Part shown: piece after piece, positions 54,476 through 63,089 of the stretch
How positions within the stretch are numbered: position 1 is the stretch's first letter
How the letters are laid out: every line of letters begins with the position of its first letter
DNA from: Massilia solisilvae
Lineage (GTDB): Bacteria; Pseudomonadota; Gammaproteobacteria; Burkholderiales; Burkholderiaceae_D
Assembly (NCBI RefSeq): GCF_024753215.1
Contig: NZ_JANUGV010000009.1
Span: 1 to 64,000 of the forward strand
Direction: 5' to 3'
DNA length: 64,000 nt
Made by a program: the position numbers and the translations under genes
The notes under the pieces: model-generated
The model's input: the letters and a program-made list of their open reading frames with translations, nothing else
The model's database searches: none
Told to the model about the DNA's origin: nothing

Positions 54476-56080
54476 TCAGCCTTTTTTGACCGGCACGAAG
54501 GTCAGGTCCTGGAAGTCGTAGCTGAAGTCGGTCTCGGTGGAGATCGGCTTCATCTTCATGCGCTCGATGCTGCCGTCCGGGTTGAGCGAGAACGTGACGT
54601 AGGCGTCCGCATTGAAGTTGCGCTCCTTCCAGCGCACGATGAAGGTGTCATGCTGGAAGTGCTCAAGCTCGCCGACCAGGTCCGGCGTGCGCGTGAAGGT
54701 GAGCACCTGCTTCTTGCCCACGTGGCTGATCAGCGCCTTGCCATACCAGGCGTCCTCGTACTCGCCGTCGTACGCGGCCAGCGGCAGAGACGGCTGCGAC
54801 TTGGCGGCGCGCGCGGCGCTGGCGTTCTTCAGCCGCGCCATCTCCTTGGCGTGCATTTCTTCTTCAAGATCGGCCACCACCTTGATCCAGTCCGGGCCAC
54901 CCTGCACGCCGAGGTAGCGGTCCAGCAGCGCATAGGTGAGCGCGTTGAGCGAGCCGCCGCTTTCGGCGTTGGTCAGGATCGCAATGCCCAGCTTTGATTC
55001 CGGCACCAGCAGCACCTTGGAATAGAAGCCCTGCAGCGCGCCGCCGTGCATGGCCAGCAGCTTGCCGCGGTAGTCGCGCAGCTGGAAGCCCAGGCCGTAG
55101 GCCGAGAAGTTCGGCTTGATGGTCGCCATCGCAGTCGGCGCCTCGCCAATGCGGATCGGCGTCTGCGCGGTCCACAGTTCGCGCGCCTGACGGGCAGAGA
55201 ACAGGCGCACTTCCTTGCCGCTCGCGTCCACGCCGATGCGGCCGCCGTCGAGCAGTACCTTCATCCACTTGGCGATATCCTCGGCGTTGGTGTTGATGCC
55301 CACCGCGCCGATCGCATTGGGCACCGGCATCGACTTCACCGCGGCGATCTTGCCGTCGATCTTGCTGTGCGCGTTGGCCAGGTCAGGATTGCCTTCGTTC
55401 TCGGCCAGGCTGGTGGTGGTGCCGGTCATGCCCACAGGGTTGAGGATGCGCTCGCGCACCGTCTCGCCCCAGGTCTTGCCCGACTTGGCGGCGATGATCT
55501 TGCCGGCCACGATGTACAGCAGGTTGTCATACGCATAGCTGCTGCGAAAGCTCGTCGCGGGACGGATGTAGCGCAGCTTCTGGATGATCTCGTCGGTGCT
55601 GAAGTTGGTGGTCGGCCACCACAGCAGGTCGCCCGCGCCCAGGCCAAGGCCGCTGCGGTGCGTGAGCAGGTCGCGCACCGTCATCTCGTGCGTGACGTAG
55701 GCGTCGTACATCTGGAAGTCCGGCAGGTGCCTGGTCACCGGATCGTCCCAGGCCAGCTTGCCCTCATCCACCAGCATCGCCAGCGCGGCGGCGGTGAATG
55801 CCTTGGAGTTGGATGCGATTTCGAACAGCGTCTTGCCATCGACCTTGTCCGGCGCGCCCAGCTTGCGCACGCCAAAGCCCTGGGCCGCCACCACCTGCCC
55901 GTCCTTCACCACCGCGATGGCGATGCCGGGCACGTCGAACGCTTTCATCACGCGGTTGACGTCGGCCTCCAGGCTCGATGCGCTGGCGACAACGGGCGCG
56001 GCGACCGGCGCTGCCGCATCATGTGCGAACACGCCGGCGGCGGAAAAGGCGAGGAGGAGTGCTGCTGAGAGGCGTTTCAT
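54476..56080 (-). CDS. Serine hydrolase of the beta-lactamase/PBP-C family
   Basis: The 534-residue exported protein has a signal peptide (ending near VFAHDAA) and a class C-type hydrolase domain with SNSK (Ser90, Lys93) and YDN (184-186). Its C-terminal part (from about 400) looks like a DUF3471-type beta domain. Substrates could be D-Ala peptides or esters; real beta-lactamase activity is unlikely without more evidence. AAGGAAG precedes the ATG at 56080. Confidence 0.85.
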   Translation of the reverse strand: MKRLSAALLLAFSAAGVFAHDAAAPVAAPVVASASSLEADVNRVMKAFDVPGIAIAVVKDGQVVAAQGFGVRKLGAPDKVDGKTLFEIASNSKAFTAAALAMLVDEGKLAWDDPVTRHLPDFQMYDAYVTHEMTVRDLLTHRSGLGLGAGDLLWWPTTNFSTDEIIQKLRYIRPATSFRSSYAYDNLLYIVAGKIIAAKSGKTWGETVRERILNPVGMTGTTTSLAENEGNPDLANAHSKIDGKIAAVKSMPVPNAIGAVGINTNAEDIAKWMKVLLDGGRIGVDASGKEVRLFSARQARELWTAQTPIRIGEAPTAMATIKPNFSAYGLGFQLRDYRGKLLAMHGGALQGFYSKVLLVPESKLGIAILTNAESGGSLNALTYALLDRYLGVQGGPDWIKVVADLEEEMHAKEMARLKNASAARAAKSQPSLPLAAYDGEYEDAWYGKALISHVGKKQVLTFTRTPDLVGELEHFQHDTFIVRWKERNFNADAYVTFSLNPDGSIERMKMKPISTETDFSYDFQDLTFVPVKKG

Positions 56081-56247
56081 GCGGTCTTCCTTATCGTTGT
56101 TGGCGTTGTTGGCTGCATGGCTGAGTCGGCCGGGCGCGGGCAGGATAGCACTTTCAACCTTCCCGCGAAAGCGAGCCGCCGCGGGTATTGACGAGCGCGC
56201 AGGTGGAGCCTCTGCTATCATCGCGGCTTTTCCAGCCCCCACCTTCC

Positions 56248-56823
56248 ATGGAAGCGTTCCTCATCTCGACCGGCATCGTCGCGCTTGCCGAAATCGGCGA
56301 CAAAACCCAGCTGCTGGCCTTCCTGCTGGCCGCCCGCTTTCGCCGCCCGCTGCCGATCGTGGCCGGCATCTTCGTGGCGACCATCGCCAACCATGCGTTC
56401 GCCGCGGCCGTGGGCGCGCTGGTCAGCCAGCTGCTCGGGCCGAACGTGATGCGCTGGGTGCTGGGCCTGTCCTTCCTTGCCATGGCGGCGTGGATTCTGG
56501 TGCCGGACGAGATCGACGAAGAAGAATCCAAGCTGGCGCGCTACGGCGTGTTCCTGACCACGTTGATCGCGTTCTTCCTGGCCGAGATGGGCGACAAGAC
56601 CCAGATTGCGACGGTGGCGCTGGCGGCGCGCTTCCAGTCCATGGCGGCGGTGGTGGCCGGCACCACCGTCGGCATGCTGCTGGCGAACGTGCCCGCCGTG
56701 TACTTCGGCGAGCGCATCGCAGGCAAGGTGCCGCTCAAGCTCGTGCACGGCCTGGCCGCGCTGATCTTCGCGGTGCTGGGCGTGCTTACCCTGCTGGGGG
56801 CCGGCGCCCAGTTCGGTTTCTGA
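56248..56823 (+). CDS. UPF0016/GDT1-type cation transporter (MneA-like)
   Basis: The 191-residue membrane protein has six helices and two copies of the family signature, ALAEIGDKTQ near the N-terminus and FLAEMGDKTQ near the middle. Members such as MneA and Gdt1 export Mn2+ or exchange Ca2+/Mn2+ for protons. No manganese riboswitch was recognised in the 167-bp upstream region. The start at 56248 gives a complete first helix. Confidence 0.92.
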   Translation: MEAFLISTGIVALAEIGDKTQLLAFLLAARFRRPLPIVAGIFVATIANHAFAAAVGALVSQLLGPNVMRWVLGLSFLAMAAWILVPDEIDEEESKLARYGVFLTTLIAFFLAEMGDKTQIATVALAARFQSMAAVVAGTTVGMLLANVPAVYFGERIAGKVPLKLVHGLAALIFAVLGVLTLLGAGAQFGF

Positions 56824-56840
56824 TCACTCGGGAGCGACCC

Positions 56841-57395
56841 ATGATCCTTCCCCGTCTGCTGCTGGCCGCCCTGCTGGCCGGCGCCACGAGCGCCTGTCTT
56901 GCGCAGGCTGCCGCCGCCCCGGCCACCCAGCCCAGGTTCGAGCCGCCGGTGCGCGTACCGGCCGACATCGCAAGCTTCTTTACCGGCGAGTGGTCCGGGC
57001 GCGGCCAGTTCGCGTCGGGCAGGCCGATCGAGGCCGACGTGAGCTTTCACCCCGAGCTGGACGGCCAGTGGCTGCAGTACCGCCACACCGACCGCGCGCC
57101 CAACAAGTACAAGGCGCTGGGCATGTGGGGCATCGAGACCGCCTCGCACAAGCTGGTCATGACGCTCAACGACAGCAGCGGCACGGCACGCACCTTCACC
57201 AGCGACGGCTGGGCCGGTGGCGCGCTGGCCTTCGCGCGCACCGTGTCGCGCGAACCTCTGCGCGAAGAGCGCTTTACCTTCAGCCGCCTGTCGGACAACA
57301 GCTTTGGCATGGTTTTTGAAGTGCGCGCGGACGACAAGCCGTGGCGCATGATCGACCAGCTGGTGTTCGACCGGGTGGCGCCAGCCGGGCGCTAG
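56841..57395 (+). CDS. Secreted DUF1579-like protein
   Basis: The 184-residue protein has a signal peptide (MILPRLLLAALLAGATSA) and a beta-rich domain with FTGEWSGRGQFASGRPIEAD and GMVFEVRADDKPWRMIDQLV, resembling DUF1579/lipocalin-like proteins. GGGAG precedes the ATG, 17 bp after the transporter gene. The open frame extends far upstream, but that part is antisense to other genes. Function unknown. Confidence 0.75.
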   Translation: MILPRLLLAALLAGATSACLAQAAAAPATQPRFEPPVRVPADIASFFTGEWSGRGQFASGRPIEADVSFHPELDGQWLQYRHTDRAPNKYKALGMWGIETASHKLVMTLNDSSGTARTFTSDGWAGGALAFARTVSREPLREERFTFSRLSDNSFGMVFEVRADDKPWRMIDQLVFDRVAPAGR

Positions 57396-59050
57396 GGCTT
57401 CGAACCCGCTTGCGTCACCCACACCGGCGCGGACCACAGCACGTTGCCGTCGGACTGCGTCACCTTGGCGTAGTAGAAGTGCTCGCCCGGGGTTGGCGTG
57501 AACGTGGTGGTGGCGGTTGCGGACAGCTGCGTGACCGTGCCATTGCGCCCCGGGACGCCTTCCATGATGGCCACCGCCGCCACTGTCTTGCCGGCGTCGT
57601 TCGCGAAATTGGCGACCAGCGTCAGCGGCCCGCTGCTCGCGAAGCGCTCGCCCATCAGGTGCCCGTTCGCGGTCAGCACCAGCTGCGAGCCCTTGTCCAT
57701 CGTCGCAAACACGCGCCGCGCGCGCACTGCATCCAGAAAGCTGCCCAGCGTTAGCGGCGTACCCGCCGGCACCAGCACGCCGGTGCGGTTGGTGTAAGAG
57801 ACGCCCCAGTTGGCACAGTGGTTGTCCTGGTCGCTGCTGAAGGCGACGTGGTAGCCCGCTTCCAGCAGCTTGTTGCAGGCCATTTCGAAGCTGCTGCGGC
57901 GCGTCTCGGTTTCACTGTCGTTGTTCGAAAACGCGGTGCTGTTCAACACCTCGCACAACGCCATCGCCTGGTCGCCGTCTGGCGTGTAGCCCAGCGCCAC
58001 GCCGTTGACGACGAACTGACCGCTCACGGACGGGTGGTTGAACTGGCCGACCCAGCCACGCTGCTTCATCAGCGTGTACAGCGCGCCGTAGTCGCTGCGC
58101 GCGGTGAATGTATCGGCCACCAGTTCACCGCCGGCGTTCTTCTCCCAGCCCAGGAGCTCGGTCGCATTGAAGATGTTCAGGTGGCCGCCGTTGCTGATCA
58201 CACCCCACTCCAGCCCGTAGATGGCGAGGAAGCCGGGATGCGCGCCCGAGAACGCGCTGGCCGCATCGAGACCGCCGTGGAACAGCGCCTTGGCCTTGGC
58301 CGCGTCGGCGTTTGGGTTGCTGCCATCGGAGCCGTCGTACATGTGGTTGTGCTCCGACGTCATCAACAGGTCGAGCCCGCGGCCGCGCGCGTAGGCGTAG
58401 GCATCCGTCGGGCCGTAGCGCCCGGCCTGCGGCTGCTGGGCGCCGTCGCAAGCCGCAAGCTCGGCGCCGCCGTCGCTGTGGTTGGTCTGGCTGTGCAGGT
58501 TGCCCAGGTAAACGGTGTACGGCAGCGAAGCGGTCGATGGCGCGGCCTGCGGCTGGCGCACGGTGCGCGCCGTGGGCAGCGCGTCGAAACGCGGCATCGT
58601 CAGCGGCGCCACCGGGCCCACTTCCACCGGCCAGGCTTGTTCCACCGCCTCCTCGGGCGGCGCGCCGCGCACGCTGGCGCGCATGCGCGCCGTGTACACG
58701 CCGGCGCGGGCGCGCGTGCCGGCCACCGTGCCGTCCCAGTGCACGTCGATGTTCACCGGGACCTGCCGCATCGCGCGCATGCCGCGCCAGGTCTTGACCG
58801 GCTTGCCGCCGGGCGCCAGCAGGTCGAGCCGCCAGTCCACCTGCTTCGGCTGCGACAGGCCGGGAAAGTCGAAGGTGAGCGTGAAGTTGCGGGCATCGCG
58901 ATGGCCGGGCGGAGCGGCCGGGTCGCCTGCGAACGGCGCGTACAGCGTGGCTTCGAACTCGCCGTGCTCGACCGGCGCGGGCGCTGCAACGGCACAGGCG
59001 CAGGCGGCGAACAGGACGAAGGGAATGGGGGAAAAGATTGAGGTTTTCAT
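57392..59050 (-). CDS. Secreted PHP/CehA-type metallohydrolase
   Basis: The 552-residue exported protein may be a lipoprotein (Cys17 or Cys19 after LFAA). An N-terminal beta domain (about 30-150) precedes a PHP-type catalytic domain: NLHSQTNHSDG (His186, His191) and TSEHNH (Glu233, His234, His236). Such enzymes hydrolyse phosphoesters or carbamates in CehA relatives; the substrate is unknown. No Shine-Dalgarno is visible because a perfect palindrome (59051-59073) abuts the ATG. Its stop overlaps the convergent neighbour's stop by CTAG. Confidence 0.82.
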   Translation of the reverse strand: MKTSIFSPIPFVLFAACACAVAAPAPVEHGEFEATLYAPFAGDPAAPPGHRDARNFTLTFDFPGLSQPKQVDWRLDLLAPGGKPVKTWRGMRAMRQVPVNIDVHWDGTVAGTRARAGVYTARMRASVRGAPPEEAVEQAWPVEVGPVAPLTMPRFDALPTARTVRQPQAAPSTASLPYTVYLGNLHSQTNHSDGGAELAACDGAQQPQAGRYGPTDAYAYARGRGLDLLMTSEHNHMYDGSDGSNPNADAAKAKALFHGGLDAASAFSGAHPGFLAIYGLEWGVISNGGHLNIFNATELLGWEKNAGGELVADTFTARSDYGALYTLMKQRGWVGQFNHPSVSGQFVVNGVALGYTPDGDQAMALCEVLNSTAFSNNDSETETRRSSFEMACNKLLEAGYHVAFSSDQDNHCANWGVSYTNRTGVLVPAGTPLTLGSFLDAVRARRVFATMDKGSQLVLTANGHLMGERFASSGPLTLVANFANDAGKTVAAVAIMEGVPGRNGTVTQLSATATTTFTPTPGEHFYYAKVTQSDGNVLWSAPVWVTQAGSKP

Positions 59051-59073
59051 GATGCAATTGTTGCAATTGCATC
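59051..59073 (-). promoter_or_regulatory. Perfect palindrome abutting a start codon
   Basis: GATGCAATTG-TTG-CAATTGCATC is a perfect 10-3-10 inverted repeat touching the ATG of the metallohydrolase. It occupies the ribosome-binding position, so it may be an operator covering the start or an mRNA hairpin controlling translation. A second repeat ATTTCA-N5-TGAAAT (59110-59126) lies upstream. Confidence 0.6.
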
Positions 59074-59141
59074 AGTGAAGACCTTGCGCTGACATGGGCC
59101 GAAGTTGCCATTTCAATCACTGAAATTGACAAAAGGCCAAG

Positions 59142-59167
59142 CCGGCGGGAATTGGGGTTCCCGCCGG
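59142..59167 (-). terminator. Hairpin after the Tsx/OmpK-like gene
   Basis: A perfect 10-bp stem (CCGGCGGGAA / TTCCCGCCGG) with a 6-base loop lies about 20 nt after the stop codon on the minus transcript. It is followed by a weak CTTGGCCTTTTG tract. It is a likely terminator, though the U-run is poor. Confidence 0.6.
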
Positions 59168-59187
59168 AAATTACTAAGTTGCCGCGA

Positions 59188-60051
59188 TCAGAAGTGGTAC
59201 TCGGCACGCACCATCGGGGTGGTGGCACGCTGGCCCTTGCCGCCGGTGGTCCGCTCGGTATTGCCGAACTTGTTGTTCCACAGTTCGTACTCGAAGCCCA
59301 CGCGGAAGCGGTTCTTCGGCTGGTTGAAGTGGCGGCCCACGTCGTACATCAGTTGCATGTCCAGGTGGGTTTCGGCGCCGGTGCCGTTGCCCACTTCGTC
59401 GCGGCCCTTGGCGGCGATCCAGTTCAGGTAGCCTTCGAACGACAGGCCCTCCACCGCGGCCACCGGGATGCCCCAGTTGGCCGACAGCATCGGGTGGGTC
59501 TCGTACGTGTAGCGGTCGGTCACTTGCGAGATCGGCGGGAAGGCGCCGGACGGGGCGTTGCTTTCGCGAAGCAGCAGCACGCTCGTGTTCAGGTAGCCCG
59601 GCACGTCCCACATCAGCGTCGGGCCCAGCACCAGCATGCGCTTGCGCGAGTTGTAGCCGACGTCGTTCTTGGTGTTCCAGTCGAAGCCGACGGTCGCGCC
59701 CACGCCCTTGACCGCGCCGTACGCCAGCTCCTGGCCCATCACCTTGCCGATGTCGAGCGTGTGGCGGTACACCACGTAGGCTTCCTGCGCGCCCGATTTC
59801 TGCGTCAGCGAGCCCGGGTCGTTGTGGTCCGACTGCAGCAGGTCGAGGTTGAAGTAGTTGACGCCGTACTTGTAGCCGCTCGAATGCGTCAGCGCGAAGA
59901 TGTTCTTGCTGATGTTGGTGGGATTGAAGGGTTCGCGGAAGGTCTCGCCGTGGCGCCAGCTGATGGCGGTGTCGCTCCAGTCAGCGGCCTGGCTGATGCC
60001 GGAAACCAGCGCGAGGGCGGCGCAAGCCGCGAGTTTCATGGTTTTTTTCAT
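59188..60051 (-). CDS. Outer-membrane Tsx/OmpK-like porin
   Basis: The 287-residue protein has a signal peptide (MKKTMKLAACAALALVSGIS, cleaved after SQA) and a beta-barrel with family motifs SWRHGETFREPFN and VGFEYELWNNKFGN, ending in a C-terminal Phe (RAEYHF). Tsx relatives pass nucleosides, and OmpK was first seen in Vibrio. The start at 60051 fits the signal peptide. A hairpin terminator follows. Confidence 0.87.
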   Translation of the reverse strand: MKKTMKLAACAALALVSGISQAADWSDTAISWRHGETFREPFNPTNISKNIFALTHSSGYKYGVNYFNLDLLQSDHNDPGSLTQKSGAQEAYVVYRHTLDIGKVMGQELAYGAVKGVGATVGFDWNTKNDVGYNSRKRMLVLGPTLMWDVPGYLNTSVLLLRESNAPSGAFPPISQVTDRYTYETHPMLSANWGIPVAAVEGLSFEGYLNWIAAKGRDEVGNGTGAETHLDMQLMYDVGRHFNQPKNRFRVGFEYELWNNKFGNTERTTGGKGQRATTPMVRAEYHF

Positions 60052-60224
60052 GGATGGGTTGGTGCTGTTTGTAATGTCCCGCTGCAAGCGGCCTGTCGCA
60101 CGCCAGCCTGGCTGGACGGCGTGCCCGCGCGTAGTGTAGCCGCAAGCAGTGCCATCCGTCCCATCCCTGTCTCATCTACGCCATAGTTCGCCGCCCTGGC
60201 CGGCTTGCGCCAACCCGGGTGCGG

Positions 60225-62387
60225 CTACGTCGCCAGCGCCATCCCGCCGGACAGATGCCATGCCTGCGCATAGCCGATCCGCTGCAGCTGCAGGGCCGCG
60301 CGCGCGCTGCGGTTGCCGCTGCGGCAGACGAACACCAGCGGCCGCGATTCGTCGCGCAGCCAGCGCCCGGCCTGCTCGGCCAGCCGCGACATGGGCACGT
60401 TCAGTGCCGCGCGGCCGTGCAGCGTTGCCGGGCCCGCCGCGTGCTCGGCGGGTTCGCGCACGTCGACCAGCACCGCGTCCGGATGCGTGGCCAGGAAGCG
60501 CTCCAGCGACTGCTGCTCGACCTGCAGGACGTTGGCCACGCCAGCGAGCGCCGGACGGCACAGCAGCGGCTGCACCGCCAGCAGCGAACCAAGCACGCCG
60601 CCGCCGTGCGCCAGTGCTGCCGGCGTGCTCCACGGCGGCGTGTCCGATTCGACGCTGCGGCACAGCGCCGTGTCCGCATTCACCAGCGAGGCAAGCCGTT
60701 CGGTCGCGCCGCGCATGCGCGCCAGCGGCACACCTTCGGCGCAACCGGGCGCCTGGGCGCCGCCGATAAAGGCAAAGCGCACATCGGATGCCGGAAGGTC
60801 CGGGCCGTTGGCGGCGCCGAGCAGGTAGAACGCGTCCTCGCCCTGCGCCACGCGCGCCAGCCACTGGTCGCCGATCCTGATCGCCGGCACGACGCTGGCG
60901 TCGCCCAGCCGCACGCTGGCACCCTGGCGCGGCCAGCCGGCCTCGAACAGCACACCGCTTTCGGCCAGTGCGCTGCACAGCGCGTCGCAGCCGGCACGCG
61001 CCTGCGCGTCGTCTTCCGTCGTCAGCACCGCGCGTACTGCATAGCCGTGCGAGCGTGCCAGCGCCGCGATGCGCGCCGCCAGCGCCGCGGGCGGGTCGAT
61101 CGCCACGCACAGCTCCTCACGCTGCTCGAACACCAGCCAGCCGGCGCGGCCCTCGCAGCTCATTTGCAGCACGCCGGCGCCGCGCGCCTGGCCGGACAAG
61201 GCAAGCGGGTCGGCACGCAGCGCAGCGCCACAGCGGACGATGCGCTGGCAGGCAGCGTCGATGAACGCAGCGTCCACCTGCGGGCCAAACGACAGCCGCA
61301 CGGCGGAGGTCGCGCGCCACGCCGGCAGCTGCATCGCCTGCAGCACATAGCTCGGCTGAGCCTTGGATGCCGAACAGGCCGATCCCGCGCTCACGCGCAC
61401 GCCCGTCGCGTCGAACAGGTCCAGCACTTCGCGGCTGGCCAGGCCCGGCACCGAAAAGTTGATCGTGGTCGGCAGCGCCAGGTCGAACGGCGCGTTGAAT
61501 ACGATGCCGGGAAAAGCCTCGCGCAGCGCCAGCACGATCCGCTCGCGGTATGCCGCGAGCTCGCCGTGGCTGCGGAACACGCCGCCCTGCTCCAGCGCCT
61601 TGAGCACCGCGCCGAAGGCCGCGATGCCGGCCATGTTCTCGGTACCCGAGCGCTGCGCCCCTTCCTGCCCGCCGCCCGCGATCAGCGGCGTGAACGGCGC
61701 GCCTTCGCGCACGTACAGCATGCCGATGCCCTTCGGGGCCGACAGCTTGTGGCCCGAAAACGGCGCGTAGTCGATGCGGGTGTCCGCCAGCGCGAGCGGC
61801 AGCTTGCCGAGCGCCTGCACGCAGTCCACCATCCACAGCGCCTCGCGGCCCTCTTCGCGCATCACCGCTTCGATGCCCGCCAGGTCGGAGACCACGCCGG
61901 TCTCGTTGTTCGCCGCCATGGTGCACACCAGCGCGGCCTCCGGCGCCAGCGCGCGCAGCACGTCCAGCCGGTGGCGGCCCTTGCCATCGACCGGCAGGCA
62001 GGCCAGTTCCAGCTTGGTCCCGAGCAGCCGGTTCCAGTGCGCCAGGCTCTCGGGCACCGCCTTGTGGTCGGTCGCGCCGTACACCAGCAGCGTGCCGCAG
62101 GGCTGGCCCGCCAGCTGCCGTTCGCGCACCTGCGCCAGGGCCGACACCACCGCCGTCTGGATGCCTTCGGTTGCGCCGCTCGTGAACATCAGCCGGCCGC
62201 CGCCCGCGCCAATCACGCGCCGGGCACAGGCGCGCGCCTCGTCCAGCACCCGCTTGGCGCGTATGCCGGTTGCATGGCTGCTGCTCGGGTTGCCGAAGCG
62301 CTCCGCCATCACGTCCACCGCCGCCTCGACGGCGACAGGCAGGGTGGCACAGGTGGCGTTCGCGTCCAGATAAATCTCGTTGTTCAT
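60225..62387 (-). CDS. Cysteine desulfurase-like fused to a rhodanese domain
   Basis: The 720-residue protein joins three parts. Residues about 1-390 are a class V PLP enzyme of the NifS/IscS type: PLP lysine Lys214 in SGHKLSAPKG, and the active-site loop SAGSACSAS with Cys338. Residues about 405-545 resemble a metallo-beta-lactamase fold (LVFEQREELCVAIDPPAAL) but lack its HxHxDH metal motif. Residues about 630-720 are a rhodanese with the CRSGNRS loop (Cys688). A persulfide could pass between the two active cysteines. It is divergent from a DecR-like regulator, suggesting cysteine or sulfide control. Confidence 0.87.
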   Translation of the reverse strand: MNNEIYLDANATCATLPVAVEAAVDVMAERFGNPSSSHATGIRAKRVLDEARACARRVIGAGGGRLMFTSGATEGIQTAVVSALAQVRERQLAGQPCGTLLVYGATDHKAVPESLAHWNRLLGTKLELACLPVDGKGRHRLDVLRALAPEAALVCTMAANNETGVVSDLAGIEAVMREEGREALWMVDCVQALGKLPLALADTRIDYAPFSGHKLSAPKGIGMLYVREGAPFTPLIAGGGQEGAQRSGTENMAGIAAFGAVLKALEQGGVFRSHGELAAYRERIVLALREAFPGIVFNAPFDLALPTTINFSVPGLASREVLDLFDATGVRVSAGSACSASKAQPSYVLQAMQLPAWRATSAVRLSFGPQVDAAFIDAACQRIVRCGAALRADPLALSGQARGAGVLQMSCEGRAGWLVFEQREELCVAIDPPAALAARIAALARSHGYAVRAVLTTEDDAQARAGCDALCSALAESGVLFEAGWPRQGASVRLGDASVVPAIRIGDQWLARVAQGEDAFYLLGAANGPDLPASDVRFAFIGGAQAPGCAEGVPLARMRGATERLASLVNADTALCRSVESDTPPWSTPAALAHGGGVLGSLLAVQPLLCRPALAGVANVLQVEQQSLERFLATHPDAVLVDVREPAEHAAGPATLHGRAALNVPMSRLAEQAGRWLRDESRPLVFVCRSGNRSARAALQLQRIGYAQAWHLSGGMALAT

Positions 62388-62536
62388 AAAAAAATTGCCA
62401 AAAACCTAAAATAGTGGCTCGGTTCGTGTTATTGTTGGGTAATATGTTACAAAGTTGCGCAGAAGAAGACGTTCCAAAATCTCTGATTTGTGGTCAAAAT
62501 AAAGCAGAAGTGTTCTCATAATCACAAAAATTGAAA
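62388..62536. promoter_or_regulatory. AT-rich divergent promoter region (desulfurase/Lrp)
   Basis: These 149 bp are much richer in A/T than the flanking genes. A CATAAT box (62516-62521) could be a plus-strand -10, and GTAA-TATG-TTAC (62439-62450) is a small inverted repeat that could bind a regulator. No complete promoter was assigned on either strand. Confidence 0.4.
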
Positions 62537-63022
62537 ATGAATTCACTCGATAAGTTTGATTGCGCGATTTTGGCTGCGCTCCAGGCCGACGCCACCCTTT
62601 CCATTTCCGGCCTGTCCGAAAAGGTCGGCCTGTCCAGCACCCCCTGCTGGAAAAGGGTCAAGCGGCTGGAGGAAGAGGGCTATATCGAAAGCCGCGTCAG
62701 CATCGTCAACCGCCAGAAGGTCGGGCTGCCGGTGACCGTGTTCGTCAGCGTGCGCACCAGCGAGCACGACGAAAAATGGCTGGAGCGCTTCGCCTCGGCC
62801 GTCACGGCGCTGCCCGAGGTGCTCGAGTTCCACCGCATGAGCGGCGACGTGGACTACCTGCTCAAGGTGGTCACCACCGACATCGACGGCTACGACCGTT
62901 TCTACAAGAAGCTGATCAAGACCGCCCAGCTGACCGGGGTGTCGTCGGCGTTCTCGATGGAGCAGATCAAGTCCACCACCGCGCTGCCGCTGGAACTGAT
63001 CTCGCACGGCTTGCCGGCCTGA
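62537..63022 (+). CDS. Lrp/AsnC-family regulator, DecR-like
   Basis: The 161-residue regulator has an N-terminal helix-turn-helix (SISGLSEKVGLSSTPCWKRV) and a C-terminal RAM ligand domain with MSGDVDYLLKVVTTDIDGYD and FSMEQIKSTTALPLE. These match the E. coli DecR/CyuR line, which responds to cysteine and controls its breakdown. Its placement opposite a cysteine desulfurase-rhodanese fusion fits that role. The ATG at 62537 lacks a Shine-Dalgarno, so translation may be leaderless or weak. Confidence 0.9.
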   Translation: MNSLDKFDCAILAALQADATLSISGLSEKVGLSSTPCWKRVKRLEEEGYIESRVSIVNRQKVGLPVTVFVSVRTSEHDEKWLERFASAVTALPEVLEFHRMSGDVDYLLKVVTTDIDGYDRFYKKLIKTAQLTGVSSAFSMEQIKSTTALPLELISHGLPA

Positions 63023-63089
63023 GCGCCTACCCGCATCGGCGAAAAATCTGCGATGATGTCGGCCGTTCGATAACAACGGAGACAACTCA

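Noticed and set aside
56192..56222. TTGACG ... TATCAT as a promoter of the UPF0016 gene
   Set aside because: The spacer is about 22 bp, too long for a sigma-70 promoter.
55758..56840. Upstream extension of the frame containing the DUF1579-like gene
   Set aside because: It runs antisense to the serine hydrolase and across the transporter gene in another frame. The ATG at 56841 has a proper ribosome-binding site and opens a signal peptide.
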